Source: Piscicola geometra (lineage: Eukaryota > Annelida > Clitellata > Hirudinida > Piscicolidae). From it: 64,000 nucleotides of DNA. The position numbers and the translations under genes are program-made. Location: assembly GCA_943735955.1 (NCBI GenBank), contig OX030970.1:4907869-4971868 (forward strand). The letters run 5' to 3'. The notes under the pieces were generated by a model. That model was not told the origin of the DNA, searched no databases, and was given only the letters and a program-made list of their open reading frames with translations. This document shows positions 47,562 to 58,754 of the stretch, piece by piece (within the stretch, counting starts at the first letter, position 1; each line of letters starts with the position of its first letter).

Positions 47562-50500
47562 CTTCATTATCGTAGTGGTGGTGGTGGTGGAGGTGATGGT
47601 GGTGGTGGGGTCGTGGAAGTAGTGGTGGAGGTGGTGGAGATGGTGGTGGTGGTGGTGGAGGTGGTGGTGGTGGTGGTGGTGGTGGTGGTGGAGGTGGAAG
47701 TGGTGGTGGTTGTGGAGGTGGGGTGGTGGAGGTGAAGGTGGTGTTTGTAGAGGTGGAGGAAAGGAGATGGGGGAAGAAGGTGAGAGAAAAAATAAATGAG
47801 GGTAGTGGAGAGAGGAAGTGAAGGAAATAGGGTATTGGAAAGATCGGGGGAGAATGGTGGAAGATGAGAGAGATAGGGGTGGAACGAGAGAAAAAGAAAG
47901 TGGTGAAAGAATAAAGTTAAAGTAGTGGAAGGAGAAAAGAAGAGATGCAGGGTAGTTAATGGATGGAAGAGGATGGTGGAGGAAAGGAGGGAGGGTGGTG
48001 GAGGAAAGGAGGGAGGGTGGTGGAGGAAAGGAGGGAGGGTGGTGGAGGAATGAAAATATTCGAAGAAGGAGATGTAAGGGTTGGGGCATTAGTAGCCGTG
48101 GTAAGGAAGTTATCCACGCAAAAATATTTGTGTTACTGTGCTTAAATAACTAAACTATGTGGCTTTCCCATTTCCCTAGCCATACAACCTTCCAGCCTCT
48201 CTTTCAACATCCTCCCAACTTTGCCGTATGTAATGTATGTATTCATTCAAACAGCTTTTCCCTTCACTTGTTCCTTCTTTTCATCTCACCCATCCAGTTC
48301 ATTTACACACCCATCCAACCAATCCACACACGCACATCCAACACGCCTATCCTTCCATCCCCCCCTCACCTGCACGCTCTTTTTGAGCACCCTTTCAGCC
48401 ACCGACGTCATCATCTGCACCTCGTGACTCATCCGCCTCAACCTCACCCCAACTTCCGGCACGTCTTCGACCTTCTTCCGCTTAAAAATGGCCGCCAAAT
48501 CAACGGCTACGGAAAGTGTTTTGTCTCTACTGCGCAGTAGCACTTCGGTTGAAACTTCCGTTATTTTCTGAAGACTCTCCTCTGTTTTGGTATCTATGAC
48601 AACATTTTTGTTGTTGTTGTCGTTGAGAATAGTGTTTTTGTTGTTGTTGAGAATGTTGTTGTTGTAACTCCTTGCTGTGATGTAGCTGTTAGTGTGGTTG
48701 TTGTTGTTGTGGTTGTTGTTGTTGTTGTTGTTGTTGTATTCCGTTGTGTTGTTCAGCAGTCTGGGGAGAATAGTCTCGACCAGCTGCGCTGCCCTGCCAG
48801 ACTCTTGAGTCAGTTCTCTTGTGTTCTTGCCCAGCCCGTGTTCCAGGGCTGGGCAGTCTGTCCAGAGATGAGTCTGTTGTCTCCTGGGCTGTCTTGCAAA
48901 GTCTGCCCTGGCAGGGTGGCCGAAAGTACCCACATTTGAGGCGCAAGCGCCCCCAACCGCACCGCGTGGAGGTATGGGTATGTTGTTGTTGTTGCTCAGG
49001 GTGTAGTTGGTAACATCATAAATATTATTTTTGTGCCAGATACTGCCCCAGCTGTGACGTTGTTTGTTGCGAATCTCTTCACATCGTTGTTTGAAATGTT
49101 GTTCTTGTTGTTGATATGATTACTGTTTTTATTACTGCTGTTGTTGCTGTTGAGATGGTTTTTGTTGAACAAAATATCATTGAATACTTTTTCATCAAAA
49201 TCGTTTACGTCTAAAATACACAGTTTGAACTCGTCTTCTCCATTTTGTTTATGACTCATCGTGACGTCACTGTTTACATTTGTATTTTTGAAATTGTTGT
49301 TTTTGTTGCTGTTCATGTTGATGTTTTTGTTGTTGCAGTCACCATTAAATTCATCTGTGATTTCCGTGTATGGGTTTTCATGATACATATAAGTACAAGT
49401 ATCATCATCATCATCATCATTAGTATCATTATTATTATTATTATTATTTATATATATTTTTTTATATTACTATTTTTGTTATCTTGGTTGCTGGTGATAT
49501 AAACACCTAGGTTGTTGTGAGTGTTGGAGCTGGTATTAATGTGATTACGAGAATTGTTGTTGTTGTTGTATTCGAAGTTGTTGTTGTTTTTGACGTTGTT
49601 GTTAGTTTTGTAGTTGTTGTTTGTGGTTGTGATAGTGTTGTTGCTGTTGTCTTTGGTTTTGTCGTTCATGGTGTTGTTGTAGATTGGTGGACAGTTTGGC
49701 TTTATATACCCATCATACTCATCTATTAAATTCCTATTAATATCCTTTTTGTTTTTATTCATTTTGGTGTTTTTGTCGTCACAAATATTATTGTTGTTGT
49801 TGTTGTTGTTTTTGTTGTTGTTGCTGATATGGCTGACATCATTGTAATCTAGTTTGCCTTTTTCATCCGCAAATCTCACCCTTTTCAGACTTCTGTCTCT
49901 TTTGATGTTGCTGTTGTCTTTGTTGTTGTTGTTGATAACGTTGTTGTTGATTTTGTTGTTGTTGATTTTGTTGTTGTTGATAAAGTTGTTGTAGTTTTTG
50001 TAGATGTTGCTGTTGTTCACATTATTGTTAGTGTAGTTGTTATCAGAGTTGTTGGAGTTGTTGTTTATGTAGATGTTGTAGTTCATTGATTTTGGATGTT
50101 TTTGTGGTTCCGATGTTGGAGAGGGTGCTAAGACTGTTGTCCGTGTTACTTGTGGAGAAGTGTGGTTGTGATTTCTTGGGGGTAGTTGTGGTGATGGTTG
50201 TGATAATGGTTGTAATGGTGGTAGTTGTGGTGGTGGTTGTGATAGCGGTTGTAATGGTGGTAGTTGTGGTGATGCTTGCGTTGGTGGTTGAATTAACAGT
50301 TTTGGTTGTGAGGAAGCGACTAATGTTCTTTTACAATTATCATGAGTCAAAATATTAATATTGTTGTTATTATATAATGCAGTAGTTGTACTAGTAGGAG
50401 TAGTTGTGGTAGTAGTAGTATTATTAGTAGTAGTTGTACTAGTAGTAGTAGTTATAGTATTAGTAGTAGTAGTTGTACTAGTGGTAGTAGTGAATTCGTT

Positions 50501-53500
50501 TTCAATGGTGCTTGCGTTGCGTTCATATCTCTCGTTAAAATTCTTAGAATTTTCGAATAGACAAATTGATTTGTATTTGCTTGCATCATTATCATTCTTA
50601 CATTATCATTATAATAAACATTAGCATCAGTATCTTTACCATCCCTAAAAGCACCTTTATCCTTATTGAATAAATTTAAGTTATTTAAATTTATGTCGTT
50701 ATCGATGGCTGAGTCTTGTTTGATGTTGTTTTTGTTACTTTTGTTGTTGTTGTTGCTAAGACTTAGGTTGTTTAAAAGATCTGGGATGTTTGATTCTTGT
50801 TGTTTTTGTTGTTGTTGTTGCAATTGTTGCTGAATAGGGTTTTGTTGTTGTTTCAGTTGTTGAGGTTGTTGTTGAAGTAACTGTTGAGGTTGTTGTAAGT
50901 GATGCTTCAAGCTGTCCAGATGATCTTTGAATTGTCGTTCATGTGTGTCTAAGAGGGGTTGTTGTTGATTTTGTTGTTGCTGCTTAAGTTTTTGTGATTG
51001 TTGTAGTCTTTGAGACTGCTCTTGTTGTCGTACTAGCTGATGATTTTGTTGCTGTTGCTGTTTTTGTTGTTGTGGTTGTTGTTGAATGGCATTTTCAGAG
51101 GCACCGAAAGAGACAGGGTTCAAATAAATTGGCTGGAATGAAAACAATCAAGCGTAAATTTAAGTTATCCCTCCAATTAATCATTTACGCGCTCACTCAC
51201 GCAACTTTTCTTTGTACATTTGTCTTTTTAGACCCATAGCAGGGGGTGTTCTGTCTCCACTACCAAAATTTTTCTCATCTCACATTTTTTCAAATGTTTG
51301 TTTTTCTACTTATTTTTTTCTTATTTAAAAAGCATGAGTGCCTGGTAATGTGTCTTAAAGGGCTCAAACTTGCTATACCGTAAAACTCCATGTATAAGAC
51401 GCACTAGCTTTCAAAAAGTACATTGTAAAGATTAACTACATTCTACAGTCAATAGATTTATAAAATAAAAAATTCGTTTCCTACATTAAATAGAATTATG
51501 GTTCCAAATAGCTATTCAGACACAATAAAAGAGAGCTAATTTATTTATGATCAGATTCAAAAAATATATCCCAAATGAATTTATTAAGATCTTCAGTTTT
51601 GAAATAGTCGAATCAATTTAGAGAATTTATTTATAATAAACACAAATCTACTTTATTTACTTATTTGATTTTCAAATTAACGTGTATTGTACACATTGTG
51701 TTGGATACTTTTTTGTTTAAATTAATTTGTTCTATAATTATTTTTACAATATCTATCATGTAAATAAATAATACGAAAGCTTCAAGTTTGATTAACTCAA
51801 ACCCTTCTCTGAATTTTTTCCCTCTCAATTCAACCGTCCATCTATCAATGCTTTCAACCTTAAATTCATTTATTTATCTTTGCAACTACTCCTGTCCTCA
51901 TCAGACGAAGGTTTATCTCTTCATCAGTTTATGCATTGTCTTCTCACTCACTAACCCATCCATTCATATATATCCATCCAACTACCTACCCGTCTATCCA
52001 TTCATCCATCCATCCATTCATCCATCTATCCATCCATCCATCCATCCATCCATCCATCCATCCATCCATCCATCCATCCATCCATCCATCCATCCATCCA
52101 TCCATCCATCCATCCATCCATCCATTCATCCATCCATCCATCAATCTATCCATCCATCCATCCATCCATCCATCCATCCATCCATCCATCCATCCATCCA
52201 TCCATCCATCCATCCATCCATCCATCCATCCATCCATCCATCCATCCATCCATCCATCCATCCATCCATCCATCCATCCATCCATCCATCCATCCATCCA
52301 TCCATCCATCCATCCATCCATCCATCCATCCATCCATCCATCTATCCATCCATCCATCCATCCATCCATCCATCCATCCATCCATCCATCCATCCATCCA
52401 TCCATCCATCCATCCATCCATCCATCCATCCTTCTATCAATCAATCCAACCAACCCTCCATCCACCCACCTGATTCTTTTTATAGACGTACAATGGGCAC
52501 AACCTGTTTCGGGGTGCGATGCCAACTTCCCCCTTCTTCGTACAGAGCCACCAGCCAATCAAACCATCCACATCCTTCTCCAACACCATCAGCACCTCCC
52601 CTTTTCTGAACTCCAACTCGTTGCTGTGTTCTGGTTGGTTGTCGAAGAGGGCTACTGCCTCGAAGGGCCGATGTGATTGGTTGTCTTCTTTCATGTTCTT
52701 TGCTGATTGGGTGGTCGTTATTTCCATTGTAAATCCACTGAGATTTTGGGAAAAAAATAGCTTCGGAAAGTTATATATTTATATTATTTTCAACTCATTT
52801 GAAAAAATTACTTAAAAAAGTTTGTTATTCAAAAATTCAATTTTTTTTCCAAAAATGTATTTATAATCTTTAGCTATTTTCACACACCAATAAAACCTTC
52901 CTACCCACTCTTGCATCTATTTATATATATGTGTGTTTGTGTGCGTGCGTGTGCGCGTGTGTTCAAAAGCCGACCTACCTAGGAAATAGTGATGTGAGGA
53001 TGATGTGATGATGATGATACTGGTAGTGATGATGATGATACTGGTAGTGATGAATATGATTATGACTAAGTTAGGTGTGTTTTCGTGTCTTTAAAGTAGC
53101 TTTATAATTATTATTGGCCTATACTAAATACTAAAAACGAATTTTAATTGACAAGTTTTTATTTTTCATTGATTGATCCATAAATATTAATAAAACTGAC
53201 ATCAATATATTGAAATCACTATTACACCAAAAGCATTGTCACTGATATATTTCCTAATAAACCGATATTCCCACTAATTGCTTACTCATGCTTCTTCAAA
53301 GTATTCTTCTTCACCATTGTCTTTACCAATACAAAACTTCATCATCATCACAGTATCAAAATTCCTACTACAGCATAATCATCACCACATCATCATCATA
53401 ACCACAAAACATAATAATCTTTTTTCTTAATCTTCTTGCCATTAGTGTTGAGGCTGTGACAGGAGGTGAAGGAGAAGTCTTTGCCAACACTGGAACTTTT

Positions 53501-53557
53501 GTTGTTGTGGAAGGTTTTATCTTTTTTGTCGCAGCTCACCTGTGTCTCAGCGGCCAT
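47025..53557 (-). CDS. Cas-family (p130Cas/NEDD9-like) adaptor protein gene, with Asn/Gln expansions and an interrupting retroelement
   Basis: The identification rests on the SH3 exon (52470-52697), which carries [35 protein letters not shown] and [12 protein letters not shown]; Cas proteins have ALYDN..ES.DELSFRKGD and GL.GWWLC...G..GI.PGNRL. A phase-0 junction leads to exon 50602-51132, with YLNP (a Crk SH2-type YxxP site) and long Gln runs. Asn-rich frames follow at 49448-50350 (including YIKP) and 48996-49388, then helical segments at 48370-48640 and 47300-47561. The latter end [13 protein letters not shown] and NKATLLSRL, reminiscent of the end of the Cas four-helix bundle. Inferred function: focal-adhesion docking scaffold in the cytoplasm. 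A retroelement (48725-48985) sits in the coding part, and the frames either side differ, so this allele may be spliced around it or damaged. The FAT-like C-terminus was not found. Confidence 0.65.
47560..48060. repeat. G-rich (GGT)n tract and 22-bp minisatellite
   Basis: GGTGGTGGTGGAGGTGG runs to 47760, then purine-rich sequence, then three to four units of GGTGGTGGAGGAAAGGAGGG at 47970-48050. It lies in the intron between the two helical segments. Confidence 0.9.
48370..48725 (-). CDS. Helical segment of the Cas-like gene
   Basis: After an Asn tract: [69 protein letters not shown], then donor GTGAGG at 48369. Amphipathic heptad-like pattern. Upstream border unknown because the frame runs on into the retroelement. 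Confidence 0.55.
48725..48985 (-). mobile_element. Internally deleted retroelement in the Cas-like gene
   Basis: Its 5' part (CACGCGGTGCGGTTGGGGGC, AATGTGGGTACTTTCGGCCA) and 3' part (GACTTTGCAAGACAGCCCAG to a (CAA)n tail) match both ends of the element at 41729-42430 without its RNase H middle. The (CAA)n tail merges into an Asn-codon tract. Confidence 0.8.
48996..49388 (-). CDS. Asn-rich segment with a unique core
   Basis: Contains [20 protein letters not shown] and [12 protein letters not shown] between Asn tracts. It ends in a stop just before the retroelement; in another frame the same DNA reads [15 protein letters not shown] and continues into the retroelement. A splice or frameshift must intervene. 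Confidence 0.4.
   Translation of the reverse strand: MYHENPYTEITDEFNGDCNNKNINMNSNKNNNFKNTNVNSDVTMSHKQNGEDEFKLCILDVNDFDEKVFNDILFNKNHLNSNNSSNKNSNHINNKNNISNNDVKRFATNNVTAGAVSGTKIIFMMLPTTP
49448..50350 (-). CDS. Asn-rich coding segment of the Cas-like gene
   Basis: Open for 300 codons, with Pro/Gln repeats (PPLQPLSQP) and then Asn-dominated sequence with interspersed [17 protein letters not shown] and [16 protein letters not shown] (YxxP). No stop in 900 bp of AT-rich DNA supports coding use; exon borders are not determined. Confidence 0.45.
   Translation of the reverse strand: MTHDNCKRTLVASSQPKLLIQPPTQASPQLPPLQPLSQPPPQLPPLQPLSQPSPQLPPRNHNHTSPQVTRTTVLAPSPTSEPQKHPKSMNYNIYINNNSNNSDNNYTNNNVNNSNIYKNYNNFINNNKINNNKINNNVINNNNKDNSNIKRDRSLKRVRFADEKGKLDYNDVSHISNNNKNNNNNNNNICDDKNTKMNKNKKDINRNLIDEYDGYIKPNCPPIYNNTMNDKTKDNSNNTITTTNNNYKTNNNVKNNNNFEYNNNNNSRNHINTSSNTHNNLGVYITSNQDNKNSNIKKYI
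50602..51132 (-). CDS. Cas-like exon with YLNP motif and poly-Gln
   Basis: Acceptor [31 protein letters not shown], then Gln-rich coiled sequence with a less repetitive [20 protein letters not shown] and a final [10 protein letters not shown] before donor GTAAGA. 177 codons, phase 0-0, matching the SH3 exon. Confidence 0.6.
51240..51985. other. Intron of the Cas-like gene, no feature
   Basis: AT-rich. 51340-51420 (TAAAACTCCATGTATAAGAC) resembles 6490-6545 and 540-570, an undefined dispersed repeat. Confidence 0.35.
51995..52432. repeat. (CATC)n microsatellite, about 430 bp
   Basis: About 107 tetranucleotides with rare interruptions, in the intron next to the SH3 exon donor. Confidence 0.98.
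52470..52727 (-). CDS. SH3 domain exon of the Cas-like gene
   Basis: Open from an ATG at 52727, though the exon may begin at 52697. Full SH3: ALFDN (RT loop start), [21 protein letters not shown] (ligand-binding Trp), [11 protein letters not shown] (Pro replaced region, 3-10 helix). Donor GTGGGT after AATCAG at 52470, phase 0. Confidence 0.85.
52730..53440. other. Cas-like gene intron/upstream sequence
   Basis: Contains a TG/CG-rich stretch (52930-52965) and GATGATGATACTGGTAGT repeats (53010-53050). No gene. Confidence 0.4.
53540..53557 (-). CDS. Candidate first coding exon of the Cas-like gene
   Basis: AACCAAGATGGCCGCTGAGA on the minus strand gives MAAETQ, then donor GTGAGC in phase 0. AAGATGGCCGC also resembles a YY1-type initiator element that often overlaps start codons. 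It would join the SH3 exon at 52697 (after TCAGCAAAG) in phase. Confidence 0.45.
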
Positions 53558-53929
53558 CTTGGTTCGCTGCGGCCATTCCTTGACAGACTCAAAAAATAAT
53601 ATTTAATTTTTATTTAGATCTGAGATTTTAACATAAAAAAATACTATACCAAAAACCGTTTATTCCTAAAATTTATTTGAGCCGCTACAAAATGGCAGCC
53701 GCTAACCAAAGATTTTGAAGATTTATTTCTCAAAACACGTAGAAAACTTCGTGAAAATTAAATTTATATTTTTAATATATTAATATAAGTTTACTTTATT
53801 TTAAATTTCAATTACACTGGTAAAAACTGAATGTTCAATCTGACTCCAGTGATTGCAGGGATGAATTGATCTGTTCTGATGATGAATCAACAGTCAATCA
53901 ATCAATCAAATAAATTTCTATATCAATCA

Positions 53930-54245
53930 ATCAATCACTAATTATTTGTATAGTGTCTATTACGAAGCGAGCGAAAGCGCTCAGCCATCACGTTTTGAAC
54001 AAATACTTCTTCGACGGAAAGCTATGAGTGACTTAGTTGAAATTAGAGAAGAGGGTAAAGAATTCCATAAAAAAGGACCACAGTAAGAAAAAGAACGTTG
54101 AGCAAAAAAGTGTTTAACGGAAAAACGAAAAGAACGTTTGAAGGTCGATGATCTTAGACCTGATTTAAGGGGTTGTTTAATTAGATTTTTAAGATAAATT
54201 GGAGCAGAACAGTTATGAATTTTAAACATATTTGGGCATATTTTA
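53930..54245 (-). mobile_element. LINE 3' fragment, same family as 43035-45842
   Basis: Minus strand reads MFKIHNCSAPIYLKNLIKQP, SGLRSSTFKRSFRF, YCGPFLWNSLPSSLIST and ends in the same 3' UTR and (TGATTGAT) tail. 5'-truncated; the last codons are disrupted by a small deletion near 54010. Confidence 0.85.
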
Positions 54246-54309
54246 AAAATAGCTCTTTTTCATCTAATTCAAGAGCATTCAAACAGTTTTTGTTTCATCT
54301 GCATAAATG

Positions 54310-54470
54310 CAAATTACAAAAACGCTAAATGTATATTTTGTGTTGAAGTGTTTCTCAAGATCAACGAGGAAAAATCTTGATTCAATGCTTCGGTTGTTCC
54401 TTGTGGGCTCACCTTGATTGTGCCGGTGCCGAAGAGAATACTTCATTTGTGACTTTTTTAAATAAACGTA
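54310..54470 (+). pseudogene. PHD-finger-like fragment
   Basis: With one frameshift: KCIFCVEVF..., then GKILIQCFGCSLWAHLDCAG and EENTSFVTF, which fits the C..C / IQC..C..W.H..C pattern of PHD fingers, often found at LINE N-termini. No stop-free context around it. Confidence 0.4.
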
Positions 54471-54794
54471 TTTATTTTCATCATTTACATTTCAATATAA
54501 CAGAAGTTTTATGCCGTTTTTCCCTTTTTCGCTCATGTTAAAAAATGATTTTTTTCTTTGGAATTTATAAATAAAAGTTTTAAAACATGTTGTTGCTTTA
54601 TTATTAGTTTAAATTTCAAAAATGAAAAATAATAAAAGTTTCATTACGTCTTAACCCATAAGAGCCCGCCCCACGATCCATACTATGTAAACTTTGTAAT
54701 TTAAAATTCCATATTAGTTTGGGGCCTTATTATCTAGACTTAAATCATAACTTGGAATTTCAAATATTTTGATGGTGTTTGTGATGTGTCCATA

Positions 54795-56792
54795 CAGGGG
54801 CGCAACCAGCCAAAAATGCTGGGGGGGCTCAACTTTAGTATAAAAAAAATAATGATTTACCGCAACTGTTGTGTTTTGCAACATCAATTTTTATATTTTT
54901 TTGCTCTTTTAATACCGAGTTTTTTTCACATATTTTGTACAATAAATTTTAATTTCATGAGTTAAATTTCAATTTTTTTATTTAATTATTTATAATCTTT
55001 TATTTCCTGTTCACATTTAAAAATTCTCAAAACAATCTTTCCTCGCTTAAATAATTTTTCAGTTTATTCATTTGAATTTAGTATTTCTATGCAAATTTAG
55101 TCCTAATTTCAGGGCGAGAAGATAGTTAATACTTGAATTAATTTTTTATTTTTTCAAAATAACTTTTAAAAGGTTTCCAATGCTTTTAAAAATCATTGGT
55201 GCGTTTTTGCAACTTTGACGTAATATGATTTCATAGGATATTTATTAAGCCTAGTCATTCATTACAATAGTTATTATAAAAATAATAAAATTATTAATTT
55301 AATGTTAATGTATTATGAAATTTATAAAATTAAAATTAGAAGTTGAATTTTGTAGATGAATGTTGATTTTTATATTTATAAAAAAAATTACAAATGCAAA
55401 TGCTTCAAACTTGAAAATTATTGAAGAAAATATAATTTTAAACCTCTCATAGGTTGATTATAAAATTAAAATAAAGATAACATTCGTCGTCAATGTCGTC
55501 ATTGAAACAGCACGACAGTTTATCTATGTGCTGTTGTAATTCACTTTAAATAATTTGCTTTGTTGTAATTAAAATAATAGTTATGATTATTATAACTAAT
55601 AAAATAATTAGAAGTCATAATTTTATCAAACTATTTGCAATTGAAATTTATTTCTGTTTTAATAAATTTGGTTTGAATCAATTTATTCATGATTTTTACT
55701 GCACATAAGTATGTCACACTTCCCGCTCATGTTGCGTTTTCGCAACATTTTGGCCCATTAAAACTTATGAAATAATTGTTTTCAATTTTGCTTGAGTTGT
55801 TATTATAACCATATAATGCAAGTCTAAATGTAAAAATCATGTAAACATTTTTTTCGGGTAGCGGCGGTAAATGGGCTAAATAAAAACTACCAATTATAAT
55901 TGCTAAGAATTTAGTTAGTTTATTAATGATACAAAAGAAAAACTAAAAACTAAGTTGCATAGTATTCTTAGAGTTACGTCATCATTTTTTAAACTAAGGT
56001 AAAAAGTATTTTTAAAAAAGTTTGATATGAGATCCTAACAGTCTATTATTTTTGTTAAAATATTTAGTTTCAACTAAATTTTGATGTGTTCTCAGTTGCA
56101 AAATAATTTTTCGATCAGTTTGTGAAAATCTTTTCACCATTTCATTTACTGAAAGAAGTGCAGTAGCGGTTTTGGTAGCAGATATTCTTAAACAAGCTTT
56201 GCAAACGACGAGCAGAAACAGTCGTCCTAAGATGAATTTTAATAAGCCGAAATTTAGGAAATGCTCTTTCTGCATCTTATGAAGTAACTGGCAGTCAGAG
56301 CAACATCGAGCATATAATTCAACTCGGGCTGAAGGCTTGTTGCTCAAAAGAATTCTTTCAGTTTGATACATGCAATGAGATCAGACTGATACGCACGTAA
56401 ACTTGATGTGTTGATGTGATTTTGAGCTGTCTTTGCACAGTTTCAGCATCCTTTCCATGAAAGTTCAATAATTCTGAATGCTCGGGAGTTATTTTGTTTA
56501 ACTGCGTTATTCTTTATATACTTGTCATGGCTGGAAAAATTTAAATATGAAAAGTGTAAAGATTTAAGAGTGTAGTTAAGTGGTGCTCTATTTTTTTCAG
56601 AATTTGTGACATGTTAGTGTTATTTTGGTGGGATCTCTATGTTCTGTGTTGATATATGAAATTTGTTGTCAGATAAAGACCCGATGGCCATCCAGAGAAA
56701 ATATCATTGTCCTATGGCATATTGAAAAATTGTTTACCCCCCCCCCCCCACCAAAAAAACTCATCGATTTTCGAGAAATTGTTGCGCCACTG
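54795..56792 (-). mobile_element. hAT element with exact TSD
   Basis: TGTCCATA flanks it on both sides (54787-54794; 56793-56800). Ends CAGGGGCGCAAC and CAGTGGCGCAAC. 1998 bp; the minus strand keeps only a decayed transposase C-terminus (VVCKACLRISATKTATALLS, VNEMVKRFSQTD at about 56080-56210). Its sister copy is 8145-9903. Confidence 0.92.
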
Positions 56793-56849
56793 TGTCCATA
56801 TATGGATCATTGGGCTCTTGACTAGAGACCAACCGAAACCAGTGATTTT

Positions 56850-57880
56850 CCAGTTCGGATTTTTCAGTTCAAGTTCAAGTTACAGTTATGAAAAATTTAA
56901 TTTTTCAGCTCAAGTTCAAGTTACAGTTATGCTATTTTTAATTTTTCAGTTACTATTTCAGTTTCAGTTATTTTTTTAGTTACAATTACAGTTAATCAAG
57001 ATGGAAAATTTTATTTTTTATTTTTAGGACAGCCCAAATTAATGTTTAAAAGTCAAATTATTTAAAAGATATATAAATATATTATTCATAATATATGCTG
57101 TTCATTTTCATAAATGTCTTTAATTCCAGATTTTTGGTGAGGCGATTTTTTCCCCTGCTGTTAGGTCTCCACACACCGAAAACACCCTTCCCACATAAGC
57201 TTGTTAAGAAAGGAAGTTGTCAGACCAGTATTTGCAAATATATTTACCAGGAGTCGTTGACGAAGCCGAACTTCAAGGGAATCCTCGTGCCATTTTCTCT
57301 TCGGAGTTGTTGCCTGCTCTAGTGTTAACTGTTTTTTAACTTTTTCAACAATTTTATATTTTGTTCCAAGACTTTTCTGGGCGTCCTTCTCTTCCTTTTT
57401 CATTTTTCGTAACACGCTGGATGTTTTCGTTTCAAGTGATTGATTAAATTTGTTGCATTTTATCCAGAAAGTCTTTGACTGCATTTTTTCATCTCTTCTT
57501 ATCATTATCATCCTCTTCTGAGACCTGACATTCGCTTCTGTCGCATGAAGCTTCGTAAATAAAATAGGCCCATACGGCATTCTCTTGTTTTCTGCCACTA
57601 TTAACTTTAAACATTTGTATAATTCAACTGGTCAGAAATAAAGTAACTTTGTAAAATAAATGATTCATATTATTGCTCAATAACGTGCATCCGCCAATGT
57701 TTTATCTTGTAGTGCTTTTCTTTTTTAAATAGATATTTTTAAGTTACTATTCAGTTAGTATTCTTGTTTTTCAGTTTCTATTTCAGTTACAGTTATGCAT
57801 TTAATTACAGTTACAGTTAAAATTACAGTTAACTGAATCATATTTTTCAGTTACAGTTACAGTTAACTGGAACAACACTG
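56850..57880. mobile_element. Possible element with CAGTTACAGTTA subterminal repeats
   Basis: 56850-57000 and 57740-57875 are both packed with TTCAGTTACAGTTA/TTCAAGTTCAAG units. Outer ends read CCAGTGATTTTCCAGTT and reverse complement CCAGTGTTGTTCCAGTT. No matching TSD found. The central ORF is described separately. Confidence 0.45.
57161..57598 (-). CDS. Unidentified basic protein segment
   Basis: 145 open codons, Lys-rich and helical (VLRKMKKEEKDAQKSLGTKY; KIVEKVKKQLTLEQATTPKR), ending NIFANTGLTTSFLNKLMWEG. Composition and length exceed chance for this AT-rich context. I do not recognise it. Being bracketed by the subterminal repeats suggests a transposon-borne reading frame. Confidence 0.4.
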   Translation of the reverse strand: MAENKRMPYGPILFTKLHATEANVRSQKRMIMIRRDEKMQSKTFWIKCNKFNQSLETKTSSVLRKMKKEEKDAQKSLGTKYKIVEKVKKQLTLEQATTPKRKWHEDSLEVRLRQRLLVNIFANTGLTTSFLNKLMWEGCFRCVET

Positions 57881-57889
57881 GTCGTGGTT

Positions 57890-58740
57890 CGTGGACCACT
57901 AATGGGTCGCGGAGCTCTGTTCAATGGACCGCGGAATGTTTTGTATAAAATACATTTTTACACTAATTTAATTATTAATTAATTAATTTTTTATTCTTCA
58001 AATTAACTAAATATTTCAAAAAATTGGAAACTAGTTTATCTGAAAAGTACAGAAGTATACTTTTAGGTAAAGATAGTTAATGATTTGGTTAAGTGGGGAG
58101 GAGTTTGTCGAACATCGAAACTTTAAATTACACTACATCGTTTCAGTTCAACGATTAATATTTTTATTTAATTTCCAAATAACTTTCTCAAAAAGAATTA
58201 AGGCACAAAACAATTATTAGAGTTCCTAAGGGGTTTTCTTGAATCAAAGTTTACATGAATCAAGTTTTAAGTGAAAACTCATTATAATTATTGCAGTAAA
58301 AGGCTAGTTCAACTCAAGTGCAAGTTGAAAACAAAATTAATGATCAATTAAAAACATAAACGTATTTTTTTTAAATAAAATAAAATATTCTTTTAAAAGT
58401 TGTGGTAGCAAAGGCTGTTTCTAATTGATTTTCTTGTAAATGAAATCAAGGTTCGTCTTTACGTTCGTGAAGACACCCACTTTGCAGTCTGCATTCAGAG
58501 TGAGTGGCAGTGTATAAGTTGTTATAGCGAGTGTAACAAAGAGAATTAAGAATTTATTCAGTGAAATTCTGTGGGAGTAAGTTGTAAAATCAAACATAAA
58601 TAACCTAGACTTTGAGACGATTAAAAAGGGAATATCTAATATCTAATAATAATTAATTTTGATTAAATGAATAAATAAATGAAATAAACCATGAATAAGT
58701 TTTAGCAATGGGAAACACTAATATTGAAAGTAAAAAATAA
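57890..58740. other. AT-rich, no gene identified
   Basis: The beginning (GGTTCGTGGACCACTAATGG) is GC-richer but has no motif. The remainder is featureless. Confidence 0.35.
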
Positions 58741-58754
58741 CAAATACAACCAAC

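Noticed and set aside
51788..52676. Long ORFs reading HPSIHPSI or MDGWMDGW
   Set aside because: Translations of (CATC)n on either strand; only the overlapping SH3 exon is supported.
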